The notes under the pieces: generated by a model | The model's database searches: none | Seen by the model: the letters and a program-made list of their open reading frames with translations, nothing else | What the model was told of the DNA's origin: nothing | Translations under genes and position numbers: made by a program | Shown: positions 28,293 to 37,373 of the stretch, in pieces | Layout: the number at the start of each line of letters is the position of its first letter | Numbering within the stretch: position 1 is the first letter of the stretch | Source of the DNA: Lachnospiraceae bacterium AM48-27BH | GTDB taxonomy: Bacteria > Bacillota > Clostridia > Lachnospirales > Lachnospiraceae | DNA length: 64,000 bases | Assembly (NCBI GenBank): GCA_003478355.1 | Contig: QUFC01000005.1 | Location: forward strand, 62,001-126,000 | Direction of reading: 5' to 3'

Positions 28293-29252
28293 GTGTTCGA
28301 TTTTGAAAAACCAAACATTGAGATTGCTGAGATCTCAGAAGATAGAAAATACGGTAAGTTTGTGGTAGAGCCACTTGAGAGAGGCTACGGCACAACCCTG
28401 GGTAACTCCCTGAGAAGAATCATGCTTTCTTCTTTGCCGGGTGCAGCAGTCAGTCAGGTGAAAATCGACGGCGTTTTGCATGAGTTCAGTTCTATTCCTG
28501 GTGTTAAGGAAGATGTTACTGAGATCATCATGAACATTAAGAGTTTGGCAATCAAGAACAACAGTGACAGCAACGAAGTAAAAACTGCTTATATTGAGTT
28601 TGAGGGCGAAGGCGTGATCACTGGTGCTGATATCCAGGCTGATCCGGATATTGAGATTCTCAATCCGGAGCAGGTAATCGCTACATTAAGCGGCGGCGCT
28701 GACAGTAAGTTCTATATGGAACTGACAATCACAAAGGGCCGTGGATATGTAAGTGCGGACAAGAACAAGAGAGAAGATCTCCCGATTGGTGTGATTGCGG
28801 TTGATTCCATTTACACACCAGTTGAGCGTGTCAATATGTCTGTTGAGAACACCCGTGTTGGACAGGTTACCGATTACGATAAGCTGACCCTGGATGTTTA
28901 CACCAACGGCACACTGGCTCCAGATGAGGCTGTCAGCCTTGCTGCAAAAGTTCTTAGTGAGCATTTAAATCTCTTCATCGATCTTTCTGAGAATGCTAAA
29001 ACTGCAGAAGTTATGGTAGAGAAGGAAGACAACGAGAAAGAGAAAGTTTTAGAGATGAATATTGACGAGCTGGAATTATCCGTTCGTTCTTATAACTGTC
29101 TCAAGAGAGCCGGAATCAATACTGTTGAGGAGCTGTGCAACCGCACTCCTGAGGATATGATGAAGGTTCGTAACCTTGGCCGTAAGTCCTTAGAGGAAGT
29201 TCTGGCTAAGTTAAAAGAGTTAGGCCTTGAGCTTAACCCTAGCGAAGAATAA
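28293..29252 (+). CDS. rpoA: RNA polymerase alpha subunit
   Basis: A 319-residue assembly platform of RNA polymerase. The alpha NTD (about 1-230) has [20 protein letters not shown] and [19 protein letters not shown]. The CTD (about 250-315) has [20 protein letters not shown] and the [13 protein letters not shown] helix-hairpin-helix that binds UP elements. The start is a GTG at 28293 following AAAGGAGGGGCTAGA. Confidence 0.97.
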   Translation: MFDFEKPNIEIAEISEDRKYGKFVVEPLERGYGTTLGNSLRRIMLSSLPGAAVSQVKIDGVLHEFSSIPGVKEDVTEIIMNIKSLAIKNNSDSNEVKTAYIEFEGEGVITGADIQADPDIEILNPEQVIATLSGGADSKFYMELTITKGRGYVSADKNKREDLPIGVIAVDSIYTPVERVNMSVENTRVGQVTDYDKLTLDVYTNGTLAPDEAVSLAAKVLSEHLNLFIDLSENAKTAEVMVEKEDNEKEKVLEMNIDELELSVRSYNCLKRAGINTVEELCNRTPEDMMKVRNLGRKSLEEVLAKLKELGLELNPSEE

Positions 29253-29451
29253 AGCAAATTGCCTGCGGCAATTTGCGTTACCCAAACGAAGCGTAAGCGG
29301 AGTTCGGGTTTCCCGTAAGAATTTTTTAGTGCCTGGCCCCGTAAGTCCGATGATGCAGGGGCCGGGTATTTCTACATGAGATGCGGTTTTAGTAAGTCCG
29401 AATGGCATGAGACTGCTCTCCACATTTTATTTAATATGGAGGAATTGAAAG
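29253..29451 (+). promoter_or_regulatory. Structured spacer between rpoA and rplQ
   Basis: This 199-base gap holds three strong stems: GCAAATTGC/GCAATTTGC (29254-29262, 29268-29276), an imperfect CCCAAAC/AGTT-CGGG arm (about 29281-29309), and CCTGGCCCC/GGGGCCGGG (29332-29340, 29358-29366). The 10-mer GTAAGTCCGA occurs twice (29341 and 29394). TTTTTT between the second and third stems (about 29322-29328) could terminate some transcripts. It may be a combined attenuator and leader for rplQ. Confidence 0.45.
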
Positions 29452-29988
29452 ATGGCAAAGTATAGAAAACTTGGAAGAACTTCCAGCCAGAGAAAAGCAA
29501 TGATCAGAAGCCAGGTAACTGCTCTGTTACAGCATGGCAAAATCGTTACTACTGAGGCAAGAGCAAAAGAGATCCGCAAAGTTGCTGAGGGTCTGATCGC
29601 AAAAGCTGTAAAAGAGAAAGACAACTTCGAGACTGTTAAAGTAACTGCTAAAGTTGCTCGTAAAGACAGCGAAGGCAAGAGAGTAAAAGAAGTTGTTAAC
29701 GGTAAGAAAGTTACTGTTTACGATGAAGTTGAGAAAGAGATCAAGAAAGATCTTCCTTCCAGACTGCATGCTAGAAGACAGATGATGAAAGTTCTTTACG
29801 AGGTAACTGAGGTTCCGACCGCAGCTGCTGGAAGAAAGAAAAACACCAAGTCTGTTGACTTAACTGCTAAGTTATTCGACGAGATCGCACCAAAGTATGT
29901 TAACCGTAACGGTGGTTACACCAGACTGGTTAAGATCGGCATGCGTAAGGGCGATGGCGCTATGGAAGTTCTGCTTGAGTTAGTTTAA
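29452..29988 (+). CDS. rplQ: 50S ribosomal protein L17, long form
   Basis: A 178-residue protein near the tunnel exit. The usual bacterial length is about 120. The extra part is an internal lysine- and glutamate-rich insert (about residues 50-105, containing VARKDSEGKRVKEVVNG and YDEVEKEIKKD). It is flanked by the normal MAKYRKLGRTSSQRKAM start and the NGGYTRLVKIGMRKGDGAM end. Long L17 is seen in some Clostridia. Ribosome site ATGGAGGAATTGAAAG. Confidence 0.96.
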   Translation: MAKYRKLGRTSSQRKAMIRSQVTALLQHGKIVTTEARAKEIRKVAEGLIAKAVKEKDNFETVKVTAKVARKDSEGKRVKEVVNGKKVTVYDEVEKEIKKDLPSRLHARRQMMKVLYEVTEVPTAAAGRKKNTKSVDLTAKLFDEIAPKYVNRNGGYTRLVKIGMRKGDGAMEVLLELV

Positions 29989-30007
29989 TCTCAAGATATT
30001 TAATCAA

Positions 30008-30040
30008 ACGTCAGGGGAGAGTATTCCTCTGGCGTTTTTT
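30008..30040 (+). terminator. Rho-independent terminator after rplQ
   Basis: ACGTCAG-GGGA pairs with TCCTCTGGCGT (30008-30018, 30025-30034), followed by TTTTTT. It marks the end of the S10-spc-alpha transcript. Confidence 0.9.
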
Positions 30041-30103
30041 ATTTACGCGAGTAATGAGTCACAGCCTTTATTTTTGTTCACGGAAAAGAAAGAATATCGT
30101 AAG

Positions 30104-30132
30104 TTGACGCTCCCATGCACGAAATGTATAAT
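30104..30132 (+). promoter_or_regulatory. Sigma-A promoter of the two wall-binding protein genes
   Basis: TTGACG (30104-30109) and TATAAT (30127-30132) have 17-bp spacing. The transcript would start near 30139, which excludes an upstream ATG at 30115 as the start of the gene that follows. Confidence 0.85.
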
Positions 30133-30222
30133 AAAATTACAAAGAGAGTTGAGAATATTCATGAATGTTCCATTATTTCAGATGTAATGTTTCGTGATTT
30201 TGAGGAAGAGGGAGGGATAAGA

Positions 30223-31482
30223 ATGAATAAAAGATGGAGATATGTGGCAACGGCCATGTTATTGTGCGTGATGACCATAGCCGCTTCGATTACATCCCTG
30301 GCGGCAACGAAGACAATCAGTTCCGTAACGATCCGTGTTGGAACAGACATTGAAGCTGGAGATACGTTGGATGACGGTATTGATGTATATTCAAATTCCC
30401 TGGAGGTAAAGACCGGATCGTATGCAGCAACGAATTCAGAACGTTATTCAATCCGTGATGCTGAGTGGGTCACATCTACCAGCAAGCATCTGACAGTTGG
30501 TGATGAGCCGAAGATGCGGGTATATATTTACATTGACGATGATGATTATGCATTTCGAGGAACGTATAGCTCCAGCAATGTAAAAATCAAAGGCGGTACT
30601 TTTATTAGTGCGAAACGTTCTTCTGATGAACTTGAGGTTGTTGTGAAGCTCAACGGCATTAAAGGCACTTATCCGGCGCCTTCTGATGCAGGATGGAAGA
30701 ATTCTCCATTAGGAAAAGCAGTATGGAACAGGGATCTTGATCCAGATCGTGACCCATACGGCAAGAGTATCACGTCTGGTTATTATGATGTGTATTTATA
30801 TCGTAACGGAAAGTCTGTGAAACGTTTCGAAGCACTGAATACTACGACATATAATTTATATCCATATATGACGAAGGAAGGTACTTACAGCTATAAAGTA
30901 AGAACAGTTCCATACACAGAGGAGCAGAAACGATACGGTGAGAAAAGCGAGTGGACGGAATCTGATGAACTGTATATTGATAAGAATCATGTATCAGATG
31001 GTACAGGTCAGCAGGATGGCAATATTGGTACCACCACGCAGGTAGGCTGGATCCAGTCAGGAAACACCTGGTATTACAAATATCCGGATGGATCACTTCA
31101 GAAGGATTCCTGGTTGAAGATTAATAACATCTGGTATCTGTTTGACCGGGATGGGAGGATGCTTACCGGATGGCAGGTTAAAAATGGAAGAACTTATTAT
31201 CTGCAGGAAAGTGGTGCAATGTATACAGGCTGGATCAAATCGGGAGAATTATGGTATTTCTTAAATCGTCCGGAAGATGGCGATGTGGAAGGTGCCATGA
31301 GAACTGGCTGGCTGAATTATAATGGTAAGGTTTATTATCTGCATAGCAATGGCGCCATGGCAGAGGGATGGACGCAGATTGATAAAAACTGGTATTATTT
31401 CTACCCTGGTTACGGTTATAAAGCAGTAAATACTACCATTGATACCTTTTATGTAGATGCCAATGGAATCTGGAAAAAGTAA
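30223..31482 (+). CDS. Secreted cell-wall-binding repeat protein with N-terminal domain of unknown function
   Basis: A 419-residue exported protein. The signal peptide RWRYVATAMLLCVMTIAASI ends near SLAA. The next 230 residues form a beta-rich region of two parts I cannot name; the second has a YDVYLYRNGKSVKRF fibronectin-like pattern. At least five wall-binding repeats follow (GWIQSGNTWYYKYPDGSLQ, TWYLF-like units, GWTQIDKNWYYFYPGYG). The start is the ATG at 30223 after GGAGGGATAAGA. The next gene encodes a similar but shorter protein. Confidence 0.85.
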   Translation: MNKRWRYVATAMLLCVMTIAASITSLAATKTISSVTIRVGTDIEAGDTLDDGIDVYSNSLEVKTGSYAATNSERYSIRDAEWVTSTSKHLTVGDEPKMRVYIYIDDDDYAFRGTYSSSNVKIKGGTFISAKRSSDELEVVVKLNGIKGTYPAPSDAGWKNSPLGKAVWNRDLDPDRDPYGKSITSGYYDVYLYRNGKSVKRFEALNTTTYNLYPYMTKEGTYSYKVRTVPYTEEQKRYGEKSEWTESDELYIDKNHVSDGTGQQDGNIGTTTQVGWIQSGNTWYYKYPDGSLQKDSWLKINNIWYLFDRDGRMLTGWQVKNGRTYYLQESGAMYTGWIKSGELWYFLNRPEDGDVEGAMRTGWLNYNGKVYYLHSNGAMAEGWTQIDKNWYYFYPGYGYKAVNTTIDTFYVDANGIWKK

Positions 31483-31502
31483 AAGAAATGAGGAAAAGCA
31501 GA

Positions 31503-32249
31503 ATGAAACGATGGAAATCATGGATGAAAGCAATGATCGTGTCAGCAGTGCTGTGTGTGTTATGTGCATTTACAGCAATGGCCGATGATTACTATTATTT
31601 AAAGACACCGGATAGCGTATACTGGGGCGATGGTGAAGATGGAGTCGCGCATTGGACAAAGGTAGAGAAGGCAAAAAAATACGAGGTAGTTCTCTATGAA
31701 GGAGAAAGCCGGGTAAAACGCGTATATACCACTGGCTGCAGGATCAATCTAAGTGAATATTTCACCAATGATGGACAGTATTATTTTACCGTTCGAGCTG
31801 TGCCAAGCGATACCCAGAGACGGTTCGTGGCAGGAGAGTGGGTTTCTTCCGATGAACTGGATGTGGACTGGATGGGAGATACCGAAGGCCGTTGGAGAAA
31901 GTACAGTACAGGAACAAAATACCAGAAAGCAGACCGTACTTATTATACCGATGAGTGGGCAAAAATTAAGGGTGAATGGTATTATTTCGGTTCCGATAGC
32001 TATATGAAGACAGGCTGGATCCAGTTAGCCGGTACCTGGTTCTATCTGGAAAACGATGGCAAGATGAGTACTGGCTGGGAACAGATCAACAATGTATGGT
32101 ATTATTTCAATGATTCTGGCGCCATGCAGACCGGCTGGGTACAGACAAAACCGGGATATTGGTATTATCTGAATTCCGATGGTGCGATGCTATGCAATAC
32201 CGTTGTTGAAGGCCATCAGTTGAATGCCGATGGTCTGATGATCAACTAA
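31503..32249 (+). CDS. Secreted cell-wall-binding repeat protein, short paralog
   Basis: A 248-residue exported protein. The signal peptide KRWKSWMKAMIVSAVLCVLC ends near FTAMA. A fibronectin-like region follows (AHWTKVEKAKKYEVVLYEG), similar to the second half of the N-terminal domain of the upstream paralog. Four wall-binding repeats complete it (EWYYFGSDSYMKTGWIQ, TWFYLENDGKMSTGWEQ and so on). The ATG at 31503 with AGGAAA upstream is preferred to one at 31488. It is cotranscribed with the previous gene and ends before a strong terminator. Confidence 0.83.
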   Translation: MKRWKSWMKAMIVSAVLCVLCAFTAMADDYYYLKTPDSVYWGDGEDGVAHWTKVEKAKKYEVVLYEGESRVKRVYTTGCRINLSEYFTNDGQYYFTVRAVPSDTQRRFVAGEWVSSDELDVDWMGDTEGRWRKYSTGTKYQKADRTYYTDEWAKIKGEWYYFGSDSYMKTGWIQLAGTWFYLENDGKMSTGWEQINNVWYYFNDSGAMQTGWVQTKPGYWYYLNSDGAMLCNTVVEGHQLNADGLMIN

Positions 32250-32280
32250 AAGGATATAGGGTAAAGGATGTTTAAAGAAA

Positions 32281-32318
32281 AGGGACTTCTGTGGATTGTG
32301 GACAGAAGTCCCTTTTTT
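32281..32318 (+). terminator. Rho-independent terminator
   Basis: A perfect 12-bp stem AGGGACTTCTGT/ACAGAAGTCCCT (32281-32292, 32302-32313), then TTTTTT. It ends the wall-binding protein operon. Confidence 0.95.
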
Positions 32319-32348
32319 GGTCCATTCTGTGTACAATCGTTTTATTTC

Positions 32349-32377
32349 TTGACTAATATCTGCTTTTACACTAAAAT
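32349..32377 (+). promoter_or_regulatory. Sigma-A promoter of the ecfAAT-truA operon
   Basis: TTGACT (32349-32354) and TAAAAT (32372-32377) with a 17-bp spacer, 38 bases before ecfA1. Confidence 0.8.
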
Positions 32378-32415
32378 GAATTAGCACATGAGGTTCGGAG
32401 AAAGAAAGGAAAGCT

Positions 32416-33297
32416 ATGGGCATCATAAAGGCAAGTAAATTGATTTTTGATTATATAAGACATGATGAGGAAGAAAAAGCCGTAGAGGTGGATCGTGCTA
32501 TTGATGGTTTAAGTCTGGATATTGCTAAGGGCAGTTTTGTGGCGATTCTTGGACACAACGGTTCCGGCAAGTCTACATTTGCCAAGCAGATTAATGGGAT
32601 TCTGACTCCTACGGATGGTACAGTATGGGTGTCCGGTATGAATACGGCAGATGAGGATGCTATCTGGGAGATCCGTAAGAAAGCAGGAATGGTATTCCAG
32701 AACCCGGATAACCAGATCATTGGAAATGTAGTAGAAGAGGATGTGGGTTTTGGTCCGGAGAATATCGGAGTTCCGACCGATGACATCTGGAAACGGGTAG
32801 ATGAGAGCCTGGAAGCGGTTGGAATGACTGCTTACCGTTACAAATCCCCTAACAAGTTATCAGGCGGGCAGAAGCAGAGAGTTGCGATTGCCGGAGTCAT
32901 GGCGATGAAGCCGGAGTGTATCGTGTTAGATGAACCAACAGCAATGCTGGATCCGAATGGACGGAAGGAAGTCATCAAGACGGTGCGGGAGCTGAATCAA
33001 AAGGAAGGCATTACGGTGCTTCTGATCACTCATTATATGGAAGAAGTGATCCATGCGGACCGGGTGATCGTGATGGATGATGGAAAACTGGTGATGGACG
33101 GTACCCCAAGAGAAATCTTTTCGAAGGTAGAAGAACTAAAATCATACCGTCTGGATGTGCCGCAGGTAACGGAGCTGGCTTATGAACTGAGAAAAGCCGG
33201 AATGGATCTGCCGGAGGGAATTCTTTCCCAGGAAGAGTTTATGGAGTATATTCTGCCAATCTTTGCCCGGAAATTCCCTGGTCAGGTCAAGCTTTAA
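32416..33297 (+). CDS. ecfA1: Energy-coupling factor transporter ATPase EcfA1
   Basis: A 293-residue ABC ATPase of the shared energising module of group II ECF vitamin and metal importers. Walker [11 protein letters not shown]-loop FQNPDNQ, signature LSGGQKQR, Walker [14 protein letters not shown] and H-loop LITHYMEE are all intact. It is the usual partner of the next two genes. No substrate-specific S component is in the window, as expected for a shared module. Confidence 0.96.
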   Translation: MGIIKASKLIFDYIRHDEEEKAVEVDRAIDGLSLDIAKGSFVAILGHNGSGKSTFAKQINGILTPTDGTVWVSGMNTADEDAIWEIRKKAGMVFQNPDNQIIGNVVEEDVGFGPENIGVPTDDIWKRVDESLEAVGMTAYRYKSPNKLSGGQKQRVAIAGVMAMKPECIVLDEPTAMLDPNGRKEVIKTVRELNQKEGITVLLITHYMEEVIHADRVIVMDDGKLVMDGTPREIFSKVEELKSYRLDVPQVTELAYELRKAGMDLPEGILSQEEFMEYILPIFARKFPGQVKL

Positions 33298-33316
33298 GAA
33301 GACAGGAGAATATGAG

Positions 33317-34165
33317 ATGTCGATAAAAGCAGAGCATTTAACTTATAAATACGGGGACGGTACTGCTTTTGAGCAGTATGCCTTAAAAGATGTGAATTTT
33401 GAGATTCCGGACGGCCAGTTCGTTGGCCTGATCGGTCACACCGGTTCTGGTAAATCCACGTTGATCCAGCATCTGAATGGGCTGATCAAACCGACCAGTG
33501 GCCGGATTCTATACAATGGAACCGATATTCATAGCGAGGGTTACAGCCTGAAGAAGCTGCGAAGCAAAGTAGGACTGGTATTCCAGTACCCAGAGCATCA
33601 GTTATTTGAGATTGATGTGTTTTCGGATGTATGTTTCGGGCCAAAGAATCTGGGATTTTCTGATGAGGAGATCAAGAAGCGGGCAGAAGAGGCACTGCGA
33701 CTGGTAAAACTGGATGAAAAATTCTGGAAACAATCTCCGTTTGAGTTGTCTGGAGGACAAAAACGGCGTGTTGCCATTGCCGGAGTGCTGGCCATGGGAC
33801 CGGAGGTACTGATCCTGGATGAGCCGACGGCTGGACTGGATCCAAGGGGAAGAGATGAAATCCTGGATCAGATCCGGGAACTGCATGATAAAAAAGGAAT
33901 GACCATTATCCTGGTTTCCCATAGCATGGAGGATATCGCCAGATATGCCGATCGTCTGATGGTCATGAATCATGGAGAAAAGGTTTTTGATGGTGCTCCT
34001 AAGGATGTTTTCGAGCATTATAAAGAACTGGAGGCTATTGGCCTGGCGGCACCACAGGTAACTTACATTACCCATGCGTTAAAAGAGCATGGAGTGCCCA
34101 TTGGAGATCATATTACAACTGTGGAAGAAGCGAGAGATGCGATCTTGAAGCTTTTGAATCAGTAA
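33317..34165 (+). CDS. ecfA2: Energy-coupling factor transporter ATPase EcfA2
   Basis: A 282-residue second ABC ATPase of the ECF module. Walker A GHTGSGKST, Q-loop FQYPEHQLFE, signature LSGGQKRR, Walker B LILDEPTAGLDPRG and switch LVSHSMED. The ATG at 33317 after CAGGAGAA is preferred to one at 33263 inside the end of ecfA1. ecfT follows after 19 bases. Confidence 0.96.
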   Translation: MSIKAEHLTYKYGDGTAFEQYALKDVNFEIPDGQFVGLIGHTGSGKSTLIQHLNGLIKPTSGRILYNGTDIHSEGYSLKKLRSKVGLVFQYPEHQLFEIDVFSDVCFGPKNLGFSDEEIKKRAEEALRLVKLDEKFWKQSPFELSGGQKRRVAIAGVLAMGPEVLILDEPTAGLDPRGRDEILDQIRELHDKKGMTIILVSHSMEDIARYADRLMVMNHGEKVFDGAPKDVFEHYKELEAIGLAAPQVTYITHALKEHGVPIGDHITTVEEARDAILKLLNQ

Positions 34166-34184
34166 TCGTGGGCTGGAGGAGAAG

Positions 34185-34985
34185 ATGATTAGAGATATTA
34201 CGTTGGGACAGTACTATCCGGTGGATTCGGTGATTCACCGGATGGACCCCAGAACTAAATTATTCGGAACAATGGTATTCATCATTTCCCTGTTCCTTTC
34301 GGACAACATCGTGACCTATGTGATCGCCACGTTATTTCTGGTGATGTGCATCCGGTTGTCCAAAGTGCCATTTTCCTTTATGGTGCGGGGATTGAAGGCC
34401 ATTGTGTTCCTGCTTTTGATCAGTGTCAGCTTTAATCTGTTTTTGACGGATGGTAAGGTGTTGTTTCAGATCGGATTTTTGAAGATCACCCAGGAAGGGA
34501 TTGCAACCGCCTGCTTTATGGGTCTGCGTTTGATGTATCTGGTGATCGGCTCATCCGTGATGACACTGACAACGACACCAAACCAGTTGACAGATGGATT
34601 GGAGAAGAGCCTTGGATTTTTAAATGCAGTTCATGTGCCGGTTCATGAGATTTCCATGATGATGTCCATTGCCCTGCGTTTTATTCCTATTCTGGTAGAA
34701 GAAACAGATAAGATCATGAAGGCGCAGATGGCAAGAGGAGCGGATTTTGAGACCGGGAACCTGATCCAGAAGGCTAAGAGTATGGTTCCGCTTCTTGTGC
34801 CACTATTTATTTCCGCCTTCCGGCGGGCTACCGATCTGGCCATGGCTATGGAAGCCAGATGTTATCGGGGCGGTGAAGGACGGACTAAGATGAAACCGCT
34901 GAAATATGAAAAGCGGGATCATAAAGCGTATCTGGTTTATGCGGTTTATTTAGTATTGATTGTTGCAGGAAGAATCCTGTTCTAA
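34185..34985 (+). CDS. ecfT: Energy-coupling factor transporter transmembrane protein EcfT
   Basis: A 266-residue membrane scaffold that couples the ATPases to S components. It has several N-terminal hydrophobic helices (TMVFIISLFLSDNIV and others) and the two cytoplasmic coupling motifs: ARG in MKAQMARGADFE and a second in MAMEARCYRGG. The TPRTKL-type start is seen as MDPRTKLFGT. Confidence 0.95.
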   Translation: MIRDITLGQYYPVDSVIHRMDPRTKLFGTMVFIISLFLSDNIVTYVIATLFLVMCIRLSKVPFSFMVRGLKAIVFLLLISVSFNLFLTDGKVLFQIGFLKITQEGIATACFMGLRLMYLVIGSSVMTLTTTPNQLTDGLEKSLGFLNAVHVPVHEISMMMSIALRFIPILVEETDKIMKAQMARGADFETGNLIQKAKSMVPLLVPLFISAFRRATDLAMAMEARCYRGGEGRTKMKPLKYEKRDHKAYLVYAVYLVLIVAGRILF

Positions 34986-34999
34986 TCTGGAGAATATTT

Positions 35000-36157
35000 A
35001 TGAAGCGAGTAAGAATGGTCCTGGCTTATGATGGGACAAATTATTGCGGGTGGCAGCTCCAGCCCAATGGGATTACCATAGAAGAAGTGTTAAATCAAGC
35101 TCTCTCAGAACTTCTGAGAGAGCCTGTTGTGGTTATAGGGGCCAGCAGGACCGATTCCGGCGTCCACGCAGAAGGAGCAGTGGCGGTGTTTGATACGGAG
35201 AACCGGATGCCGGCAGACAAGATCTGTTTTGCTTTAAATCAGCGGTTACCAGAGGATATCCGGGTGCTGCAGAGCGATGAAGTGCCGCTCACCTGGCATC
35301 CGCGAAAGCAGAACTGTGTGAAAACCTATGAGTACCGGATCTTAAACCGGAAGATCTCTATGCCCACCAGAAGATTGTATTCCCATTTCTGTTATTTTGA
35401 TATGGATGTGGAGAAGATGCAGCAGGCAGCGGAATATCTGCTGGGAGAACATGACTTTAAGAGCTTTTGTACGGTGCGGACCCAGGCGGAGGAGACCGTC
35501 AGAACGATTTATAGTCTGAATGTGACCAAGGACGCCGATGATATGATCCATATCCGTATCAGTGGAAGCGGTTTCCTCTATAACATGGTGAGGATCATTG
35601 CTGGAACGCTCATGAAGGTAGGTATGGGTGTATATCCACCAGAGCACATGGAGGAAATCTTAGAGGCCAGAGACCGCCAGGCAGCAGGACCAACAGCCCC
35701 CGCCAGAGGACTGACCCTGATCAGCATGGAGTATGAGAAGGAACTGCGTCCGGTGATCACAGGGGAGAATAAGCATTGGAGTTACCAGCTGATTCAGCAA
35801 GAGGTTATGGAAAAGAAAAAGGCCTATCTGGTGATCGAGCGATGCGAGGATGAATTTTTTGATGCTCTGCTTATGCGTGTGACTCATCAGGCAGTGCGAA
35901 ATGGAGCCAGATGGGTATTTGTGACGGATAAAGAGAGTCAGAGATGTGGTACGTCCCGGATCGTGGAAAACAAAGACTATGGGTACTACCGTTTTACATT
36001 TGTACATCAGATGCCTAGGATGAAAAAAGAAGTCACAGAGGCTGCTCCATACAAGGCAGAAGCGGAGGCAGTAAAACCGGTTCCGGTGGAACAGTACGGT
36101 TTTCAACCGGATGAGATTTCCACATCATGGTTTGTTACGGAGGGGATAATTCCGTAA
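35000..36157 (+). CDS. truA: tRNA pseudouridine synthase A with a C-terminal extension
   Basis: TruA makes pseudouridine at positions 38-40 of the tRNA anticodon stem. Residues 1-245 or so are a complete TruA with the catalytic aspartate D52 in GASRTDSGVHAEGAV and the FLYNMVRIIAGTLM motif. The protein is 385 residues, about 130 longer than usual. The extension (from about 255: YQLIQQEVMEKKKAYLVIER onward) contains an ordered-looking alpha/beta segment and a low-complexity linker rich in A, E and V. I do not recognise it. Start after TGGAGAATATTT. Confidence 0.92.
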   Translation: MKRVRMVLAYDGTNYCGWQLQPNGITIEEVLNQALSELLREPVVVIGASRTDSGVHAEGAVAVFDTENRMPADKICFALNQRLPEDIRVLQSDEVPLTWHPRKQNCVKTYEYRILNRKISMPTRRLYSHFCYFDMDVEKMQQAAEYLLGEHDFKSFCTVRTQAEETVRTIYSLNVTKDADDMIHIRISGSGFLYNMVRIIAGTLMKVGMGVYPPEHMEEILEARDRQAAGPTAPARGLTLISMEYEKELRPVITGENKHWSYQLIQQEVMEKKKAYLVIERCEDEFFDALLMRVTHQAVRNGARWVFVTDKESQRCGTSRIVENKDYGYYRFTFVHQMPRMKKEVTEAAPYKAEAEAVKPVPVEQYGFQPDEISTSWFVTEGIIP

Positions 36158-36215
36158 ATTTTTTGGATTCCTGTGGAAAACTTTGCAAAACACTAGGTTT
36201 TACGCCAAAAAAAGG

Positions 36216-36244
36216 TTGACACACCAGATACAGTGTTATATAAT
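36216..36244 (+). promoter_or_regulatory. Sigma-A promoter of rplM-rpsI
   Basis: Consensus TTGACA (36216-36221) and TATAAT (36239-36244) with 17-bp spacing. The leader to rplM is about 110 bases. The rest of the 204-base truA-rplM gap shows nothing else convincing. Confidence 0.93.
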
Positions 36245-36361
36245 GTATAACTGTGACGTTAGGAGAAAATGCTGTAGCCAAAGCCCCGGAGACCGCATTT
36301 TACCATATATGTTAAGCAACAAGATCATTGAAATCATGGGAATATCACAGGAGGTTGACCA

Positions 36362-36796
36362 ATGAAGAGTTTTATGGCTAGTCCAGCGACAATTGAGAGA
36401 AAATGGTACGTAGTTGACGCTACCGGATATACATTAGGACGTTTAGCTTCTGAAGTAGCAAAAGTTTTAAGAGGTAAAAATAAACCGATCTACACACCAC
36501 ACATTGACTGTGGCGATTATGTAGTAATCGTAAACGCTGATAAAGTGAAAGTAACTGGTAAAAAATTAGATCAGAAGATTTACTATCATCATTCTGATTA
36601 CGTAGGTGGTATGAAAGAGACTACTTTACGTGAGATGATGGCTAAGAAACCTGAGAAAGTTGTTGAGCTTGCAGTTAAGGGTATGCTTCCAAAGGGACCT
36701 TTAGGAAAGAGCATGATCACAAAACTTCACGTATACGCTGGCCCAGAGCATGAGCAGGCAGCTCAGAAACCAGAAGTTTTGGAATTCAAGTTTTAA
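36362..36796 (+). CDS. rplM: 50S ribosomal protein L13
   Basis: A 144-residue early 50S assembly protein. It has [40 protein letters not shown] and the [20 protein letters not shown] segment. AGGAGGTTGACCA precedes the ATG. rpsI follows, the conserved L13-S9 pair. Confidence 0.97.
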   Translation: MKSFMASPATIERKWYVVDATGYTLGRLASEVAKVLRGKNKPIYTPHIDCGDYVVIVNADKVKVTGKKLDQKIYYHHSDYVGGMKETTLREMMAKKPEKVVELAVKGMLPKGPLGKSMITKLHVYAGPEHEQAAQKPEVLEFKF

Positions 36797-36824
36797 TTGA
36801 AGGAACTGAAAGGAGGAAAATATA

Positions 36825-37217
36825 ATGGCTAACACTAAGTTTTACGGAACAGGAAGAAGAAAAAAATCTATCGCTAGAGTATATCTGGTACCAGGTACTG
36901 GTAAAATCACAATCAATAAGAGAGACATCGACGAGTATTTAGGTCTTGAGACCTTAAAGCTGGTTGTTCGTCAGCCACTGGTAGCTACCGAGACTGTTGA
37001 CAAGTTCGACGTTCTGGTTAACGTTCGTGGTGGTGGTTTCACTGGCCAGGCTGGTGCAATCCGTCATGGTATCTCCCGTGCACTGCTTCAGGCAGACGCT
37101 GAGTATCGTCCAGTTCTGAAGAAAGCTGGTTTCTTAACAAGAGACCCAAGAATGAAAGAAAGAAAGAAGTACGGTCTCAAAGCAGCTCGTCGCGCTCCGC
37201 AGTTCAGCAAGCGATAA
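36825..37217 (+). CDS. rpsI: 30S ribosomal protein S9
   Basis: A 130-residue protein whose C-terminal SKR tail contacts the P-site tRNA. It shows [20 protein letters not shown] and the [19 protein letters not shown] segment and ends [15 protein letters not shown]. The last 16 codons lie in the 51-bp repeat that is the integration site of the island. The end of this coding region may therefore have been supplied by the element, while the original end lies at 54,901. Confidence 0.97.
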   Translation: MANTKFYGTGRRKKSIARVYLVPGTGKITINKRDIDEYLGLETLKLVVRQPLVATETVDKFDVLVNVRGGGFTGQAGAIRHGISRALLQADAEYRPVLKKAGFLTRDPRMKERKKYGLKAARRAPQFSKR

Positions 37218-37218
37218 T
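37168..37218 (+). repeat. Left attachment site (attL) in the 3' end of rpsI
   Basis: A 51-bp segment from within rpsI to just past its stop codon recurs at 54901-54951 with 46 of 51 identical bases. All five differences are compatible with a functional S9 tail (APQFSKR here, VPQLSKR there). This is the pattern left by site-specific integration into the 3' end of a conserved gene. Confidence 0.85.
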
Positions 37219-37247
37219 TCAAGCGAATATCGAAAAAGAGCAACAAA

Positions 37248-37277
37248 CCCCGAAAATCCAGTATTTTCGGGGTTTTC
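37248..37277 (+). terminator. Rho-independent terminator after rpsI
   Basis: CCCCGAAAAT/ATTTTCGGGG (37248-37257, 37263-37272) followed by TTTTC. A different terminator follows the second rpsI tail at 54,984, so this one probably came with the island. Confidence 0.92.
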
Positions 37278-37328
37278 TTTATATTCCGAAAATCTATCAG
37301 ACACCCTCAAATCACACAAAAATGTTCC

Positions 37329-37361
37329 GGTAACTAACAGGTAACACACAGGTAACTAACA
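37329..37361. repeat. Three tandem 11-bp repeats near attL
   Basis: GGTAACTAACA, GGTAACACACA and GGTAACTAACA are directly adjacent (37329-37339, 37340-37350, 37351-37361). Their place just inside the island end suits integrase arm-type or excisionase binding sites. This is inference. Confidence 0.55.
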
Positions 37362-37373
37362 CGAAAACAGGTG

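Noticed and set aside
30115..30222. N-terminal extension of the wall-binding protein
   Set aside because: It overlaps its own promoter, and the signal peptide and ribosome site fit the ATG at 30223.
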